A DNA stretch of 64,000 nt from Gambelia wislizenii (Eukaryota > Chordata > Lepidosauria > Squamata > Crotaphytidae). Positions 49,901 to 61,900 of the stretch are shown here, in pieces. The translations under genes and the position numbers were made by a program. The notes under the pieces were generated by a model. That model was not told the DNA's origin. It saw only the letters and a program-made list of their open reading frames with translations, and searched no databases. Positions within the stretch are counted from its first letter, which is position 1, and each line of letters starts with the position of its first letter. The stretch lies in contig JAUMIR010000005.1 of the NCBI GenBank assembly GCA_030847615.1, positions 244,566,645-244,630,644 on the forward strand. Reading direction: 5' to 3'.

Positions 49901-52900
49901 AGAGACTTGAACGGCTGAGTCCGTCTGCAAGAGTATTCTCTCCCGGGAGATGGATGGATTGGAGGGCAATGTTCCTGCAGACACACCAATCCCAAATGTC
50001 CAGTGTGAGTTGGAGAAGCTGGGGGGACCTCGTTCCCCCTTGCTTGTTCAGGTAGTACATCACTGAGGTGTTTTCCATCACTACCAGAACAGTCCTGTTT
50101 GTCACCAAAGACTTGAAGGCCCGAAGTGCCTTTTGGAAACCGAGGAGCTCCAGGACGTTGATATGGAGAGTACGTTCTTCGGCGTTCCATGAACCCCGTA
50201 TCTATAGAATTCAAGGTGTGCTCCCTATCCCAGCAGCGACATGTCCGTTGTCAGAGAGGTGTCCGGCTGAGGAGGATCGAAGGGCATTCCTGACATGACA
50301 TCCGGTACCAACCACCACTCTAGCGACCGATGAACTGCCCGAGGCATCGTGAGCAGTTTCTTCGGGGAGTCAAGCAGGGGGGTCGAAAACTTGTAGAAAC
50401 CAGTGTTGGAGCAGATGGAATCGAAGCCTGGCCAGGCGGGTCACATAGGTAGTAGCTGCCATGTGACCGAGAAATACCAAGACGGAATGAGCGCGGAGCC
50501 TCCGAGACCGAGGGCAAGCATGGACTAGAGACCGAAGAGTGTCAAACCGGTCTTGAGGGAGGTAAGCTGCAGCCGCACTCAAGTCCAGCTTGGCCCCGCT
50601 AAACTGGATTGCCTGAACCAGTTAGAGCTGCGACTTCTCTATGTTGACAACAAGTCCCAGGCCATCTAAGGTGAGGTTGATATCGAGTTCGAGCTGACAT
50701 CAAGAGCTCGCCACAATCAGCCAGTCATTGATGTAGGGGAAGACCACCACTCCACGCTGGCGCAGGAAGGCTGCGACCACTGCCATGCACTTCGTGAAGA
50801 CCCTCAGAGCCATTGAGAGTCCGAATGGCAGGACCCTGAACTGGAAAGTCTCGATCCCGATCTGGAATGCCAGAAAGCGTCTGTGGGAAGGATGGATCCC
50901 AATGTGGAAATCGGCATCCTTGAGGTCTATGGATGCAAACCAGTCGTACTGTTGCAGGAGCGGAAGGATGGAGGCCAAGGTGACCTTTCTGAGCTTCTTT
51001 GGTTCTATATATCTGTTCACCCCACAGAAGTTGAGAATGGGATGGAGTCCCCCGTCCTTCTTCGTGACCAGAAAGTACCTCGAGAAGAAGCAGAGGTGGT
51101 GGAGATTGGAGCCCACGGGTTCGATAGCCCCCTTTTGCAATAGTGTCTGCACCTCCTTGAGGAGGGCGGGGTTGATCGAACCCGACCTGTTGGAGGTAGA
51201 GAGTCGAATTTGATCCAATAGCCAGTCTGGATGATTCGAAGAACCCAGCGGTCTGATGTTATTGAAGACCAAGCTTCATGGAAATTCGACAGTCGATCTC
51301 CGAAAAGTGGAGTCTAGAGAAAAAAGAGACAACATGAGGTGAACAGTTAGAACTTTCTCCTGCCTTGATCTTTTGATCGTTGCTTCGGAGGTGACCAATA
51401 TCTGGAAGATGAACCTTGGCTCCTAACTGAAGAGGCTGGAGAGGGAGAACGTACGTATCGGGATCGACAATACGATTGGCCAGAGAACCTCCAATGGAAC
51501 TGCTGGCCTGATGAATAGGTTTGCCAGGTGGTGCGGCCCCTGGAATGATACTGAGAAGATGAGGTGGCCATACCGTATTTCTTAGCGGTGGTTCTCATCT
51601 TCTGAGTAAATTCCAACTTTTCATCTGTGGATCCATTAAACAGTCTGGATTCATCAAAGGGCAGAATCTCTATGGTGGCTGAGGCATGTGGGGTGAGGCC
51701 AGATGAGAGGAGCCAGGCGTGTCGGCGCAGAGCGATGGATCCTGCAATTGTTTTGGCCATGCAGTCGGCAACGTGTTGAGCCGAGTTCATCTGGTGCCCA
51801 GCGAGTGATTGTGCCTCTGCCTGGATCGCCTCGGCCATTCGACGACGTTCTTCCGGGAGATCTTGGATCAGGGGCGTCATCCTCTCCCACAGCACCTGCT
51901 GGTAGGGCCCCATGCAGGCTGAGTAGTTGGCCACACGAAAACTCAGACCAGCCACTGAGTAGAGTTTCTTGCCCATAATGTCAAGCTTACGACCCTCAGG
52001 GTCTGGCGGACTGGATTGAGGCCTACTTTGCTTCCTGTTTTGGGATGCTTTGACCACCAGGGAGTTTGGCTTCAGGTAAGTTTGAAGCCAGTCAATGTGC
52101 TCACCTCCAACTCGATACAGCCGGTCAATTTTCTTGGAAGTAGACTGGATCAAGGAGGGGTTCTCCCAGGACCCTTGCATGAGCTTGAGCAGGGATGGTA
52201 AGACAGGGAGAGCAGCCGTGGGGGGAGCTTTCGACTGAATCCAATGGAAGATCGGGTCTACCGGTTCAGCCTCCTTTTCCACCACCTTAAGGTCGAGAGC
52301 GTGTGACATGCACACCATCTGTTCCGAAAAAGCAGAGATGTCGTCAGTGGGTGATGCAGAGTCTTCATCAATCAGCTTGGATTTCGGTGATGGTAGGTAC
52401 TGCGTGTAGTAGTTCCACGATCCTGAGGAAGAAGATGTTGAATCCGCTGGGGATGGACTGCGATCCTCACGGAGCAGAGAGATGGTGCGTGGAGGTGGAG
52501 TCAGAGGAGTTGGAGGCAGAGGTCGTTGTTCAGGTCGTGGAGAGACCTGACTCTCCACATCCCTCTTCAGAATGACCCGAGGCTCTTCCATATGGAAACG
52601 CCGGGATGAACGACACAGACCGGCCAGCATATACATCCCCGAAATCGTCTCCCCGGGACGTCAGGATCCGAGAGCCCGTAGGCGACACGATCCCAGCTCG
52701 ACAAATAGACCGTGCCAGGTCGTAGGCTGTATAGGCCGGAACGTCCCCATGGATATCGGATAAAAAAGGTCGGGTTCAAGGTGAGAGCTCGGTTTCAACA
52801 ACCTCGACCTCAACATCAGATGGGGAGCACTCAAGAAGTTGGGCTCTCGAGATGGCGAGGGTTGGTGATTGGCCCAGCCACTGAGGTGTCATCTCCATGT

Positions 52901-55900
52901 CGGTACCAGAAGGAACTTTGATGGCCACAATCTCTACCGAATCAGAGGAGGTAGGAGCATGTCTTGGCACAGCAGTCTCCGCAGGTAGAATTGGAGGTCT
53001 GGCAAATGTGGCCTAGGTTGCAGCTGCGGGTTGTGACTCTACGGTGCCGGCAGGCCACGCAGCTTTATCAGGAGATGCTACAGATGGAGCGGCTGCCGAC
53101 TTCGGCTTTTTAGATGCCTCTTTTGGCTTGCTCTTAGATATAGAGCCATCATCATGCCGAGAAGTATGTTTTTCTTTCCTTTTCCTTCTTCAGAGACTGC
53201 ATAGTCTCTGCAGAGGAGCCCGGCCGGGCCGTGGAATCAGAAGGCGCCCGGTCCCGAGGGACAGCCGTTGAGGTGGAAGACTCCTGGTCCCGAGTTGACG
53301 TTGATGGCATCGAGCGGGCTCGATCCCGAGCCGAATCTGATGGAGCGTGCTTGTGTGAAGTACGCACAGCTTCTAGGTCCGAGGCAACCGAATGGCGTCG
53401 GGATTGGCTATGGGACTGATGACGCTTCTGGCCTTTAGGCTTGGGAGATGGTGAATGACCATGTTTTGAGGGTACGGACACCGATGAAACGGCCGGAGTT
53501 GAGGCCGAAGTTGGAATCAAGGCTTTCTCATACAAAAAAGATTTCAGCCGAGATAGCCTGTGCTTGCGAGCCTGAGGGGTGAAGGCCTTGCAATACACAC
53601 ATGAATCAACATTGTGGGTTTCTCCCAGGCAAATCAGGCAGCAGGAACGACTGTCTGCACTTGGAAGTTTAGCCTGACAGATTACACACCTCTTGAAGGC
53701 CCCTTTTCCAGACATTTTTCTACTCAGAGTCACCAAACTAAGTGAGAAGACGGAGAGTAGTCAAGAACAGTCCAAGTCGTTACCAAAATCAAAGGTAGAA
53801 TGCCAAATCCAAGGGGAGAAACACGAAACATTGTGAAAAAACAGTCCAGGTCAGTACCAGAAATCAGAGTCTGAATACCAAAGCCAAGGAGTGAGAGAAA
53901 ATCGTTGTCAAAGTCAAGCTGAGTCAATCCAAGTCAAACCGAAAGTGAAAGAGAGAAAAACTAGCGAATGAAGGTTCCTTCAAGCTGCTAATGCGGCGGA
54001 AAGAAAGGAACTGAGGGGATTTAGGCGGGCGGAGCTACCGCCAAAAATGTATCAAAGCACATTCTGCCTAGCGATTCAAGAAGGTTCCGATGCTCTGTGC
54101 AGGCGCAGGAGTAACCCAGCTGTGTGATTCACAGAGACCACGAAGATCCAGATTTCTTCAGCAATTGTTCTCTTCAGCTCCTCCATACATACAGATGAGT
54201 AGCTCTAGATGTTGTTTATTTGTGTCTGGCAGGCTACTTGGGTTTAAGTACATAAACCAAATTATTTCCATGAAGAAAAGAAGTGTGATCTCCAATTTGA
54301 ATTATTATTATCAGCACAGTTTATTAATGCTGCAAAATATTTTATCAGTTTGGTTGAGGCACTACTACTACTTTTTTTAAAAGCTAAAATTTGGGGCTGC
54401 CTACTGATTAATTTGTTTTATTAATCAACTAAACTGCTTGTTGAGTCAATAATTATATTTGCATTACCACATCTTCGGTATAGATACTGCTTTGCTTTAC
54501 TAAATAAGGTGAGAAGTAATCACTCAACAAGCAAAAGGAAAGATCATAATTTAATAGATTCACTGATAGGCAATGGAATACTTTGCACCTTTATTTTGCA
54601 GAAGAAATCCATGTTACAGTGTTTCATCAAAACAACCCGCAACATAATGAATGGCTATACTGTCAATCAAACTGGGAGGCTTTAAATTTTGATATTTTCT
54701 TCAGATGCCTATTCTTACAAAGCATGCATACATAGATATATAGGAAACACAAATGCACATGTGAGTTTTGCAGTACAGCCTTCCTCTAAAGAGATGTACT
54801 CCTATGAAGTGTCACAGCCAGTCATCCCATCCTTGTAGGGTAAACTGATGCATTTAAACAGCACAAAATTAGTTTAATTTTGTTAACTAAACATAAGTCA
54901 TATATAATAAACAGGATCCAAAACTATTTAAGGCATCATACATATATCATGTTCAATGAAAAGTTTTCTGGAAATCCATGTCATTAACTATATATCTTAC
55001 AGTGACATATGAGAACAAAAATCACTGAATGAAAAACCCCAGACCATAATAATTTTTAACTCCCTTCTTTTAAATTTGCTTTCCCTAGTTAAAATTGGCC
55101 TCCCCGACTAAAAAGCTACCTATTAACTTGATTATCTACTGATTAAATTCATTGAAATATGCAGTCCTGAACTGTCCTGAGGTTATTTATTCACTCACAA
55201 CCTTTTGTTTTCTGCATGAATAGATCCTGTTGTGATAATGCCCCAGACTGGCCATTTTGCATTTTTCACTTGTACAGTCTGCCACATTTTTGAGGCAAAC
55301 AGTTAAGAGTAGATACAAGTCTGTGTTAAGCTCTCCTTTTGACTTTACAAAAACAGCTACATCTAAGGAGAGCACATAACACACACTAATTTAATGTCTT
55401 GCTTTCAATAGTTCCCCTTACAGTGATAGTTAACGCAGGAGGAAGGATTAGTCTGCGATAGTTTTAACAAGGATAGATATTCAATAATATTTCCAACCAG
55501 TTCAGAGCTTATTATGTTACAACAGAAGCAGTTTCTTATTAACATCTTACCTAGATCTGTAGCTTTGCAAGCTGAATTATCTGACTGGATTTGCTGTTTT
55601 TTCAGCATCTGTTGTCTGAACTGCTGCTGAAGTTCCTTCTGTCGTAATTTCCGGTGGTAAGTTGCATTGCATTCCAAGGCCACTAAGGCCCCTCTATGAA
55701 AAAACACAAGCCAAGAGATGTTACCAGTATTGTCACACACTCCAGTGACACCCATACCAGGGATACAGTGAATCTGCTCTGGGTTTTATGCCAGACTTCA
55801 GTGGAGCTATCTGAGGTGCTGATCCCTATCCTAAAAATAGGTTCAGCGCCTTAGATAAACCCTTTAAAGTTTACCATACAGTGATCTAAATTGGTTAATG

Positions 55901-58900
55901 AGATTCTTTCAGTCTAGAATCTAAGGCTGAATTTCACTGAAAGTACAACTTAAATGCCAATATATCTTGCTTATTCTCACGTGCAAGATAAATAGTAGTA
56001 GCGGGTATCCAACTGAATTTTTTGTCCTAAGAAATCATCTGCCTCCTAGCAGGTGAAGAGCAAAGAACTCTAGTGTTCTGGGGCACTTTCTGGCAAACGA
56101 GTGGAAGGAGAAGTCATGGTACAAAAGTCTGTGTTTTTCCAATAGAATATAAAGAGTCTTAGTAATTCAGAATGAACTTTATACATTTAGTGTAACAGAA
56201 ACGCATATTGTCAGGATATATATATATATATATTAAAAAAATCTAGTCAGAGCAATCTATGTAACAGGGCTTTACTATATTAATTTCTATAATATCTTTC
56301 ACTCACATTTAGTATTTTACTGAAGTCCAGAAGCCAATGAGAACAATTAAATAATCTAGATAAGGGGAGAAGTGGAACATGGGTTAATCTCTCTCTGGAT
56401 ATAGATTGGATGTGTCTTGTAGCACATACTGTATATAATAGGGAGCAAACATTTACAATCTAACTTTTTCCTGAAAGCAATGGTGGAGGGACTCATCTGC
56501 CTCCACACAGCGAGCACTGTACATTCCTGCAGTTATTCTGTCTGGATGGTCCTAATTCTAGTACACAGAGATCAGTATAGCCAAATTCTTGCATGAAAAT
56601 CTCATATTAAATTACAGTTCAAAGTAGATCATACATTGGGTTAAAACTGAGGTGTAATTGCAGTACATATATTGTTAGTTTTCAAACTCTCGGAACACAT
56701 GCCCATTGCAAAATGTGAAGTGAAATCTCTAGATCTCTAACCTGTTCTGCTGATCTTGTTCAGCAGTACTCAGTGAAGAGTTCCATTGGTCAGATTTGCC
56801 AGGGGTGGTCGTGGACAACTGATGTTCACCTTCACTTGCATTTTGCAAGCAGCTACTGTATCTTGCTTTTTCTATTGCAGGCTCAAAGTCCTGCCGTTTA
56901 GCTTTACTCAAATCAAAATCTGGAGGCATCTAGTAAAAACAGTGAAACAAAAAGCTGTTCAGTAGCTACAGACATTCAAGATGCAATAGAATTATTTCAC
57001 AGACTTCTCACTTCCAAAGCTCCGTAAGAGACAAATGGCTCTCCTGGCAGAATTTGCCTAGTCAGATCAGACTTTTCACCCTGCTCTGTGAACAAATGAA
57101 GTTATTTGTGTTAATGTAATGGACTTTTCATTCATATTCAATAACATGTAGTTTATGGATCATTTTTGATTTCTGATGACAAAGACTGGGGGGGGGGAAG
57201 GGATTAATTAATTAAATAAATAAAGCCTAGAGTTAGTGGCTCTTTTTGCATGGAACCCCACAGAGTTTAACACTGTTGGGAGTGCTTCAGAAATCAAAGC
57301 AAATTATCATTTCATCTAACCTGCCATTTTTAATCCAGCATCCAAGAGCCACCCTGGATGACATACCAATTAAAGTGACAAATTCTAGGGGCTGTTGTCA
57401 GTGAAAAATAGAATGAGAAGTTGTACTTACCATGAAGATTCATTCCGGGATGATAGGAGGATCAATCCATGTGACTGGGTTATCCCTGCGAGCCAACTGG
57501 ACCGGCAGGAGTAACACTCTAAATCAGTTGTTTTCAGTTAAGCTCCTAACCTTCCCTGCCAGTTTTATTTCCTAGCTGCAATTGACCAGTCAAACTCAAA
57601 ACACTACATACCTATAACCTATCATACTATAACCTACTGCTTAACCTATCACCTAAAATTATAACCAAAAAACAGAACACAACACACAAGGGTGGGTGTG
57701 GATTGATCCTCCTACCATCCCAGAATGAACCTTCACGGTAAGTACAAATTCTCATTTGTTGTGGTGCTTCACGTCTCCGACCAGCGCCATTTTGATTTTT
57801 CTGCCTTTAGCTCGATAGGAGGGCCTTAAAAGTCCAGTCCCAAGGCGGACATGTGCTCTGGATGCAGGTCTTGTAGGACAGGGAGGGCTATTTGTTCTCC
57901 TGTTCAGGCAGCTGCAGTGCAGGCTACACAGCCATCAACCAGCTGGCAAGATACACTATGGGAACAGGTCAAGTTGGGACGCCACCTTGTGGATTCTGAG
58001 GAAATCATTCCTTCCCCTCATTCTAAACATGGGATTCTACAGTTCATGAGGGATTTGATGCCAGAGGTACAGAGGTACCCAGACAAAACAAGGGTACATC
58101 TGATGACAGGCACACACAATCACTTTTTGACAGGCATTCTACCGCTCCAGTTTCTGGACAAGGAATATTAAATAATCAGTCATGTTCTGTTGATTGATTT
58201 CAAATTCAACAAATGGTGAAGGAGGCTATGGCAGCTGAGTTTAAATTGTTGTGTCAAAGGGACAAAACTTTAAAAAATGACATTCCTCAATATAGTGGTA
58301 CTGGACTATCATATGTACCTTCTGGTGGAATGAATGTGGGAGAGGATGAGAGTCATCAGGCAGGAATGAATCTAGAAAATGTAGGAAAGCAGTTGTTTCA
58401 TGAGCAATCTCTGTAGGGTCTTGCAATGATAACGACCCCAAAGCACCAATGGAATTGCTGATATCAGGAGTCCCAGAACCTTTGCTAAAAACATTATGTC
58501 TGCTGATCTTTGGGACAATACTGTTTTTACAGCCTGTTTTATTTTGACCAACCTGTCGTCTGATAAGAACAGACAGCCCAGTTTGGTATCTATTTTGGCA
58601 CCCAAATGTGTAATGGCCATAGAAGGAGTTAACTGACTCTTCTCATAATGGATCAGAAACCCATAAAATTCCAATGTGTGAATTGTCAATCTTAAATCCT
58701 TGACCGACTCCTTGACTCTGCTTTGATCAATATGTCATCCAAATATGGAAACAATTGGACTCCTCTTTGCCTTAGGTATGCCATCAAAGGTATTAAAACC
58801 TTGGTGAAAACCCAAGGTACTGAGGAGAGGCCGAACAGAAGAGCCCTGAATTGATAATGTTTGTTGAAGTACAGGAATCTCAGGTACCTCCTGTCCCCTT

Positions 58901-61900
58901 CTATTTTAGGAATGTGCATGTATGCTTCCCTTAAATCGATCAAAGACATCCAATCACCAGTGTTCAAATTTTCCTTTATGGTTTCCAACGTTTCCATCTT
59001 GAACCTCCAATACCTCACAAATTTGCTGAGATATCTTAGGTTCAAGACAGGATGATGAGTACCATTTGATTTGGGAACAGTAAACAAAATAGAATAAATT
59101 TCAGAAAATTTCTGGCTTACTGACACCACTTCTACTGCCCCAACGTGCATCAGATGTTGGATCTCAGACAAAACAATCTCCCTCTTTTGCACATCCCTTG
59201 GAACTGGTGAAGTGACAAATCTGCTGTTTGGTTTCCTTTCGAATGAGATTTTGTATCCATTCATCACAGTTTGAATTACCCACTTGTCTGATGTTATTCT
59301 TGACCAGAGGACCCCAAAGAGCATCAGTCAACCCCCTAACTTCATAAATAAATAAATGCAGCTTAGAGTTAGTGGCGCTTTTTGCATGGAACCTCACAGA
59401 ATTTAACATTGTTGGGAGTGCTTCAGAAATCAAAGCAAATGATCATTTCATGTAACCTGTCATTTTTAATCCAGCATCCAAGAGCCATCCTGGATGACAT
59501 ACCAATTAAAGTGACAAACTCCAGGGGCCGTTGTCAGTGAAAAATAGAATGATGCAGGCTGAAATGATCAGAATGTAGAAGCTCAAATGATGACTCATTT
59601 GGGTGGGGTGGATGCAAAAGAATCCAGTTTGTAAGGGCGACTGGAGAGGGAAGGACATTTTTTTTAAAATGGAGAAAATATGAAGATGCTATTAATTTCA
59701 TGGTCACATTGAAAGCTTTCATCATCTTATCTGCATGTTTAAAAAGGCTACATAAGGTGCTTTGAGGAAGCCTTCTGGACAGAAAGTGGGGTAGAAAAAT
59801 AAACATGATCCTGCAGCTTTAGGATCTATGTTTCTTCTGAATTTTTACTACTCATCCTAAACACTTGTCTTGAATTTAACAAGTTTACAGTGCAATCCTG
59901 TCCATGCCCACTCTTCTACTGATTTCAAGGAAGTTTACTCCCAATAAGTGTGCCAAGGAGAGCAGGCTCAAGGGGGTTGGTTCATCATCACCAAAAAAAG
60001 GGAAAGCTTATTCCAAAATGAACCAGAAAGTAACTTCTCAGACACTAATTATCAGCTTTGTGTAACAAAATTAACTACTTTAGGTGTGAGACAGCAAATC
60101 TATTAGAGGCAGGGGTTCATATCTCCTCTCTGTAAGACCCCTGCAGGCTGGCTGACATTGGAGGAGGTATAAGCCAACTGGGAGTTTCTCCAGCCACTGA
60201 CTCAGTTAAGAACCCAGCTTTGCTGTTCCTTTGCCTTCCCCACATGGGGACCATAAAGTACAGATGAGTGCACAAGGAATGCCACATGGGATTGTTGAAG
60301 AGGAAAACCATTGATCAGTCAGCTTAAGGCCTAACTCAATCAACTTAAGGCCCTCACCCTTTTGATAGGGAAGGACTTCAGTGAAGGGTTTCATCCCTGG
60401 AGACTGTTTTGATGGAACAAATTTGGTCCAAGGATTGGAGATTCTCACATCTCCCCCGACTTTTTAATAAAGAAATCACTATTGGAATAGATACGTTGTA
60501 GGAACTACAACCACAACTGTAGGCTGCAAAATATTATACAGAAGGAGAAAAATAAATTTACAGTTTTTTATATCCTGCCTATTCGGTTGGCATGCAAGGA
60601 TGAACCCAACCGTAGTGGATTGATGCTCCGCCCCATCCAAAGTATCAATTAATTTATAGTAGAAATGTATTAATTTTCGGTTTGGTTATTAGCAAGCTTT
60701 AAGCAGAGAAGAGGTGTAAAAATGAAGGGCAAATACTGATACTTGGTGGTTCAGTTTCAAACAGAATGGGCAAGAGCAATGAATCAGAAAAGTGTAAGCA
60801 AGGACACACTCAGACATCAGAGACACTGTTAATTTGTGCTTCAAAAGGTAATCATTCAGGTGAAAACAATGAAAATAATTTTTAGTGGGAACAACTAAGG
60901 CTCTGAAGTCTGCTGTCAAAGAAGAATGTATAGGTATGTGACAGTTAAGAATGTAAGTTACCTAGTTTGTAAAATCTATGCTCATTGTAGGATTTTAAAT
61001 TTCTCGGCTGGTAGCTGAACCATTTTATACAATTGCTGGAAAGTAACACACCTGACGGGGAAGTTTATTCACTGACCGCAAGTAATCTTTGTCCAGGATG
61101 CAGTTCCCAAGAGCATTACCAAAGCACCTGAGGGAAGAGAGAGTTTGATTGTTTTTTAGAATACAGCTCCCTGTTTTTACAACTCTTTTGGGCTAGTTGT
61201 GCAGTTTACCACTTACTTCAGTGCCCTCTTCAGTCCATCTGTAACAGCCTCTTTTCTTGCTTTTTCGAGTGATAAGGCCTTAGACTTCAAACCTTCACTT
61301 ACACCATAGCCGACATCTTCATGGTATGCCCCATCCTGTAATGTGAGTAAACTATGTAAGAGCATCCTTTGGCTGTAAGTCATTCCAATGAGCCTTACTT
61401 CTCATTCTTATTTCTGGAAAAGAAAGCCAAATGGGGACACTGCTGCTGGTTCAGTTTTTCTGGAATCTACAGGGATTTGGTATAATCTGCCATGTTATGC
61501 TAGTTAAGCCTGTTCTAGCTTCTGGAGTCAGAGCCTTCCTCTGGAAAATGGAGGCATAACAGCAGATGGAAATGACAAGGTGAACTCACTGCAATTTGTA
61601 AGACTTGACACTGTTGGAAAATCAGATGTTCAGATAAAATGTTTTAAGCAAGGGTTTTGCTCTTCTCCTTCTAAATAAAAATGCATTACTTTATGTGAAA
61701 AGCAAAACAGAGAAAATGTAATCCTTGTCAACCACTAACAGGATTGATGACAATGAAGGGGGATCTTTTTATTTGACAAGCAGCAACAGCTTCAGCATTA
61801 TGTTCATGCTGTATACTATTTCATTTAGCAGCTATATCACTCAGGTACACACACACCCCAATTTACCTTAAGTTGGACTTTCACAAAAGCACAGACACCC

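Larger units (their letters stand above)
48011..54145 (-). mobile_element. DIRS-type retrotransposon, element 4 (best preserved copy)
   Basis: This 6.1-kb element on - lies in the RAD52 intron between exons r5 and r6. It has the same family ends as element 1 (CTTCGTGGTCTCTGTGAATC on its own strand at 54145, GTTACAGGTAAGCAACCTG at its 3' end near 48011). Gag, reverse transcriptase, RNase H, the post-RNase H domain and the recombinase follow in order, with fewer breaks than element 1 (a 429-codon Gag frame and a 190-codon reverse-transcriptase frame are uninterrupted). Inverted repeats lie at 48011-48156 and 54036-54145, with an internal complementary region at about 48235-48345. It is probably the youngest DIRS copy here, but it is not intact. 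Confidence 0.92.
57414..59335 (-). mobile_element. DIRS-type element 5 (rearranged fragment, third lineage)
   Basis: The low-coordinate side has a foldback (57418-57470 with 57698-57750) bounded by GTACTTACC and GGTAAGTAC. It is followed on + by Gag-like sequence to about 58400, then on - by a reverse transcriptase with an intact YLDD box (59324-58400). The two halves therefore point in opposite directions, which a simple DIRS copy would not do. The element ends abruptly at about 59335 and is flanked by a 0.2-kb direct repeat. It lies in the RAD52 intron between exons r3 and r4. Confidence 0.75.
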
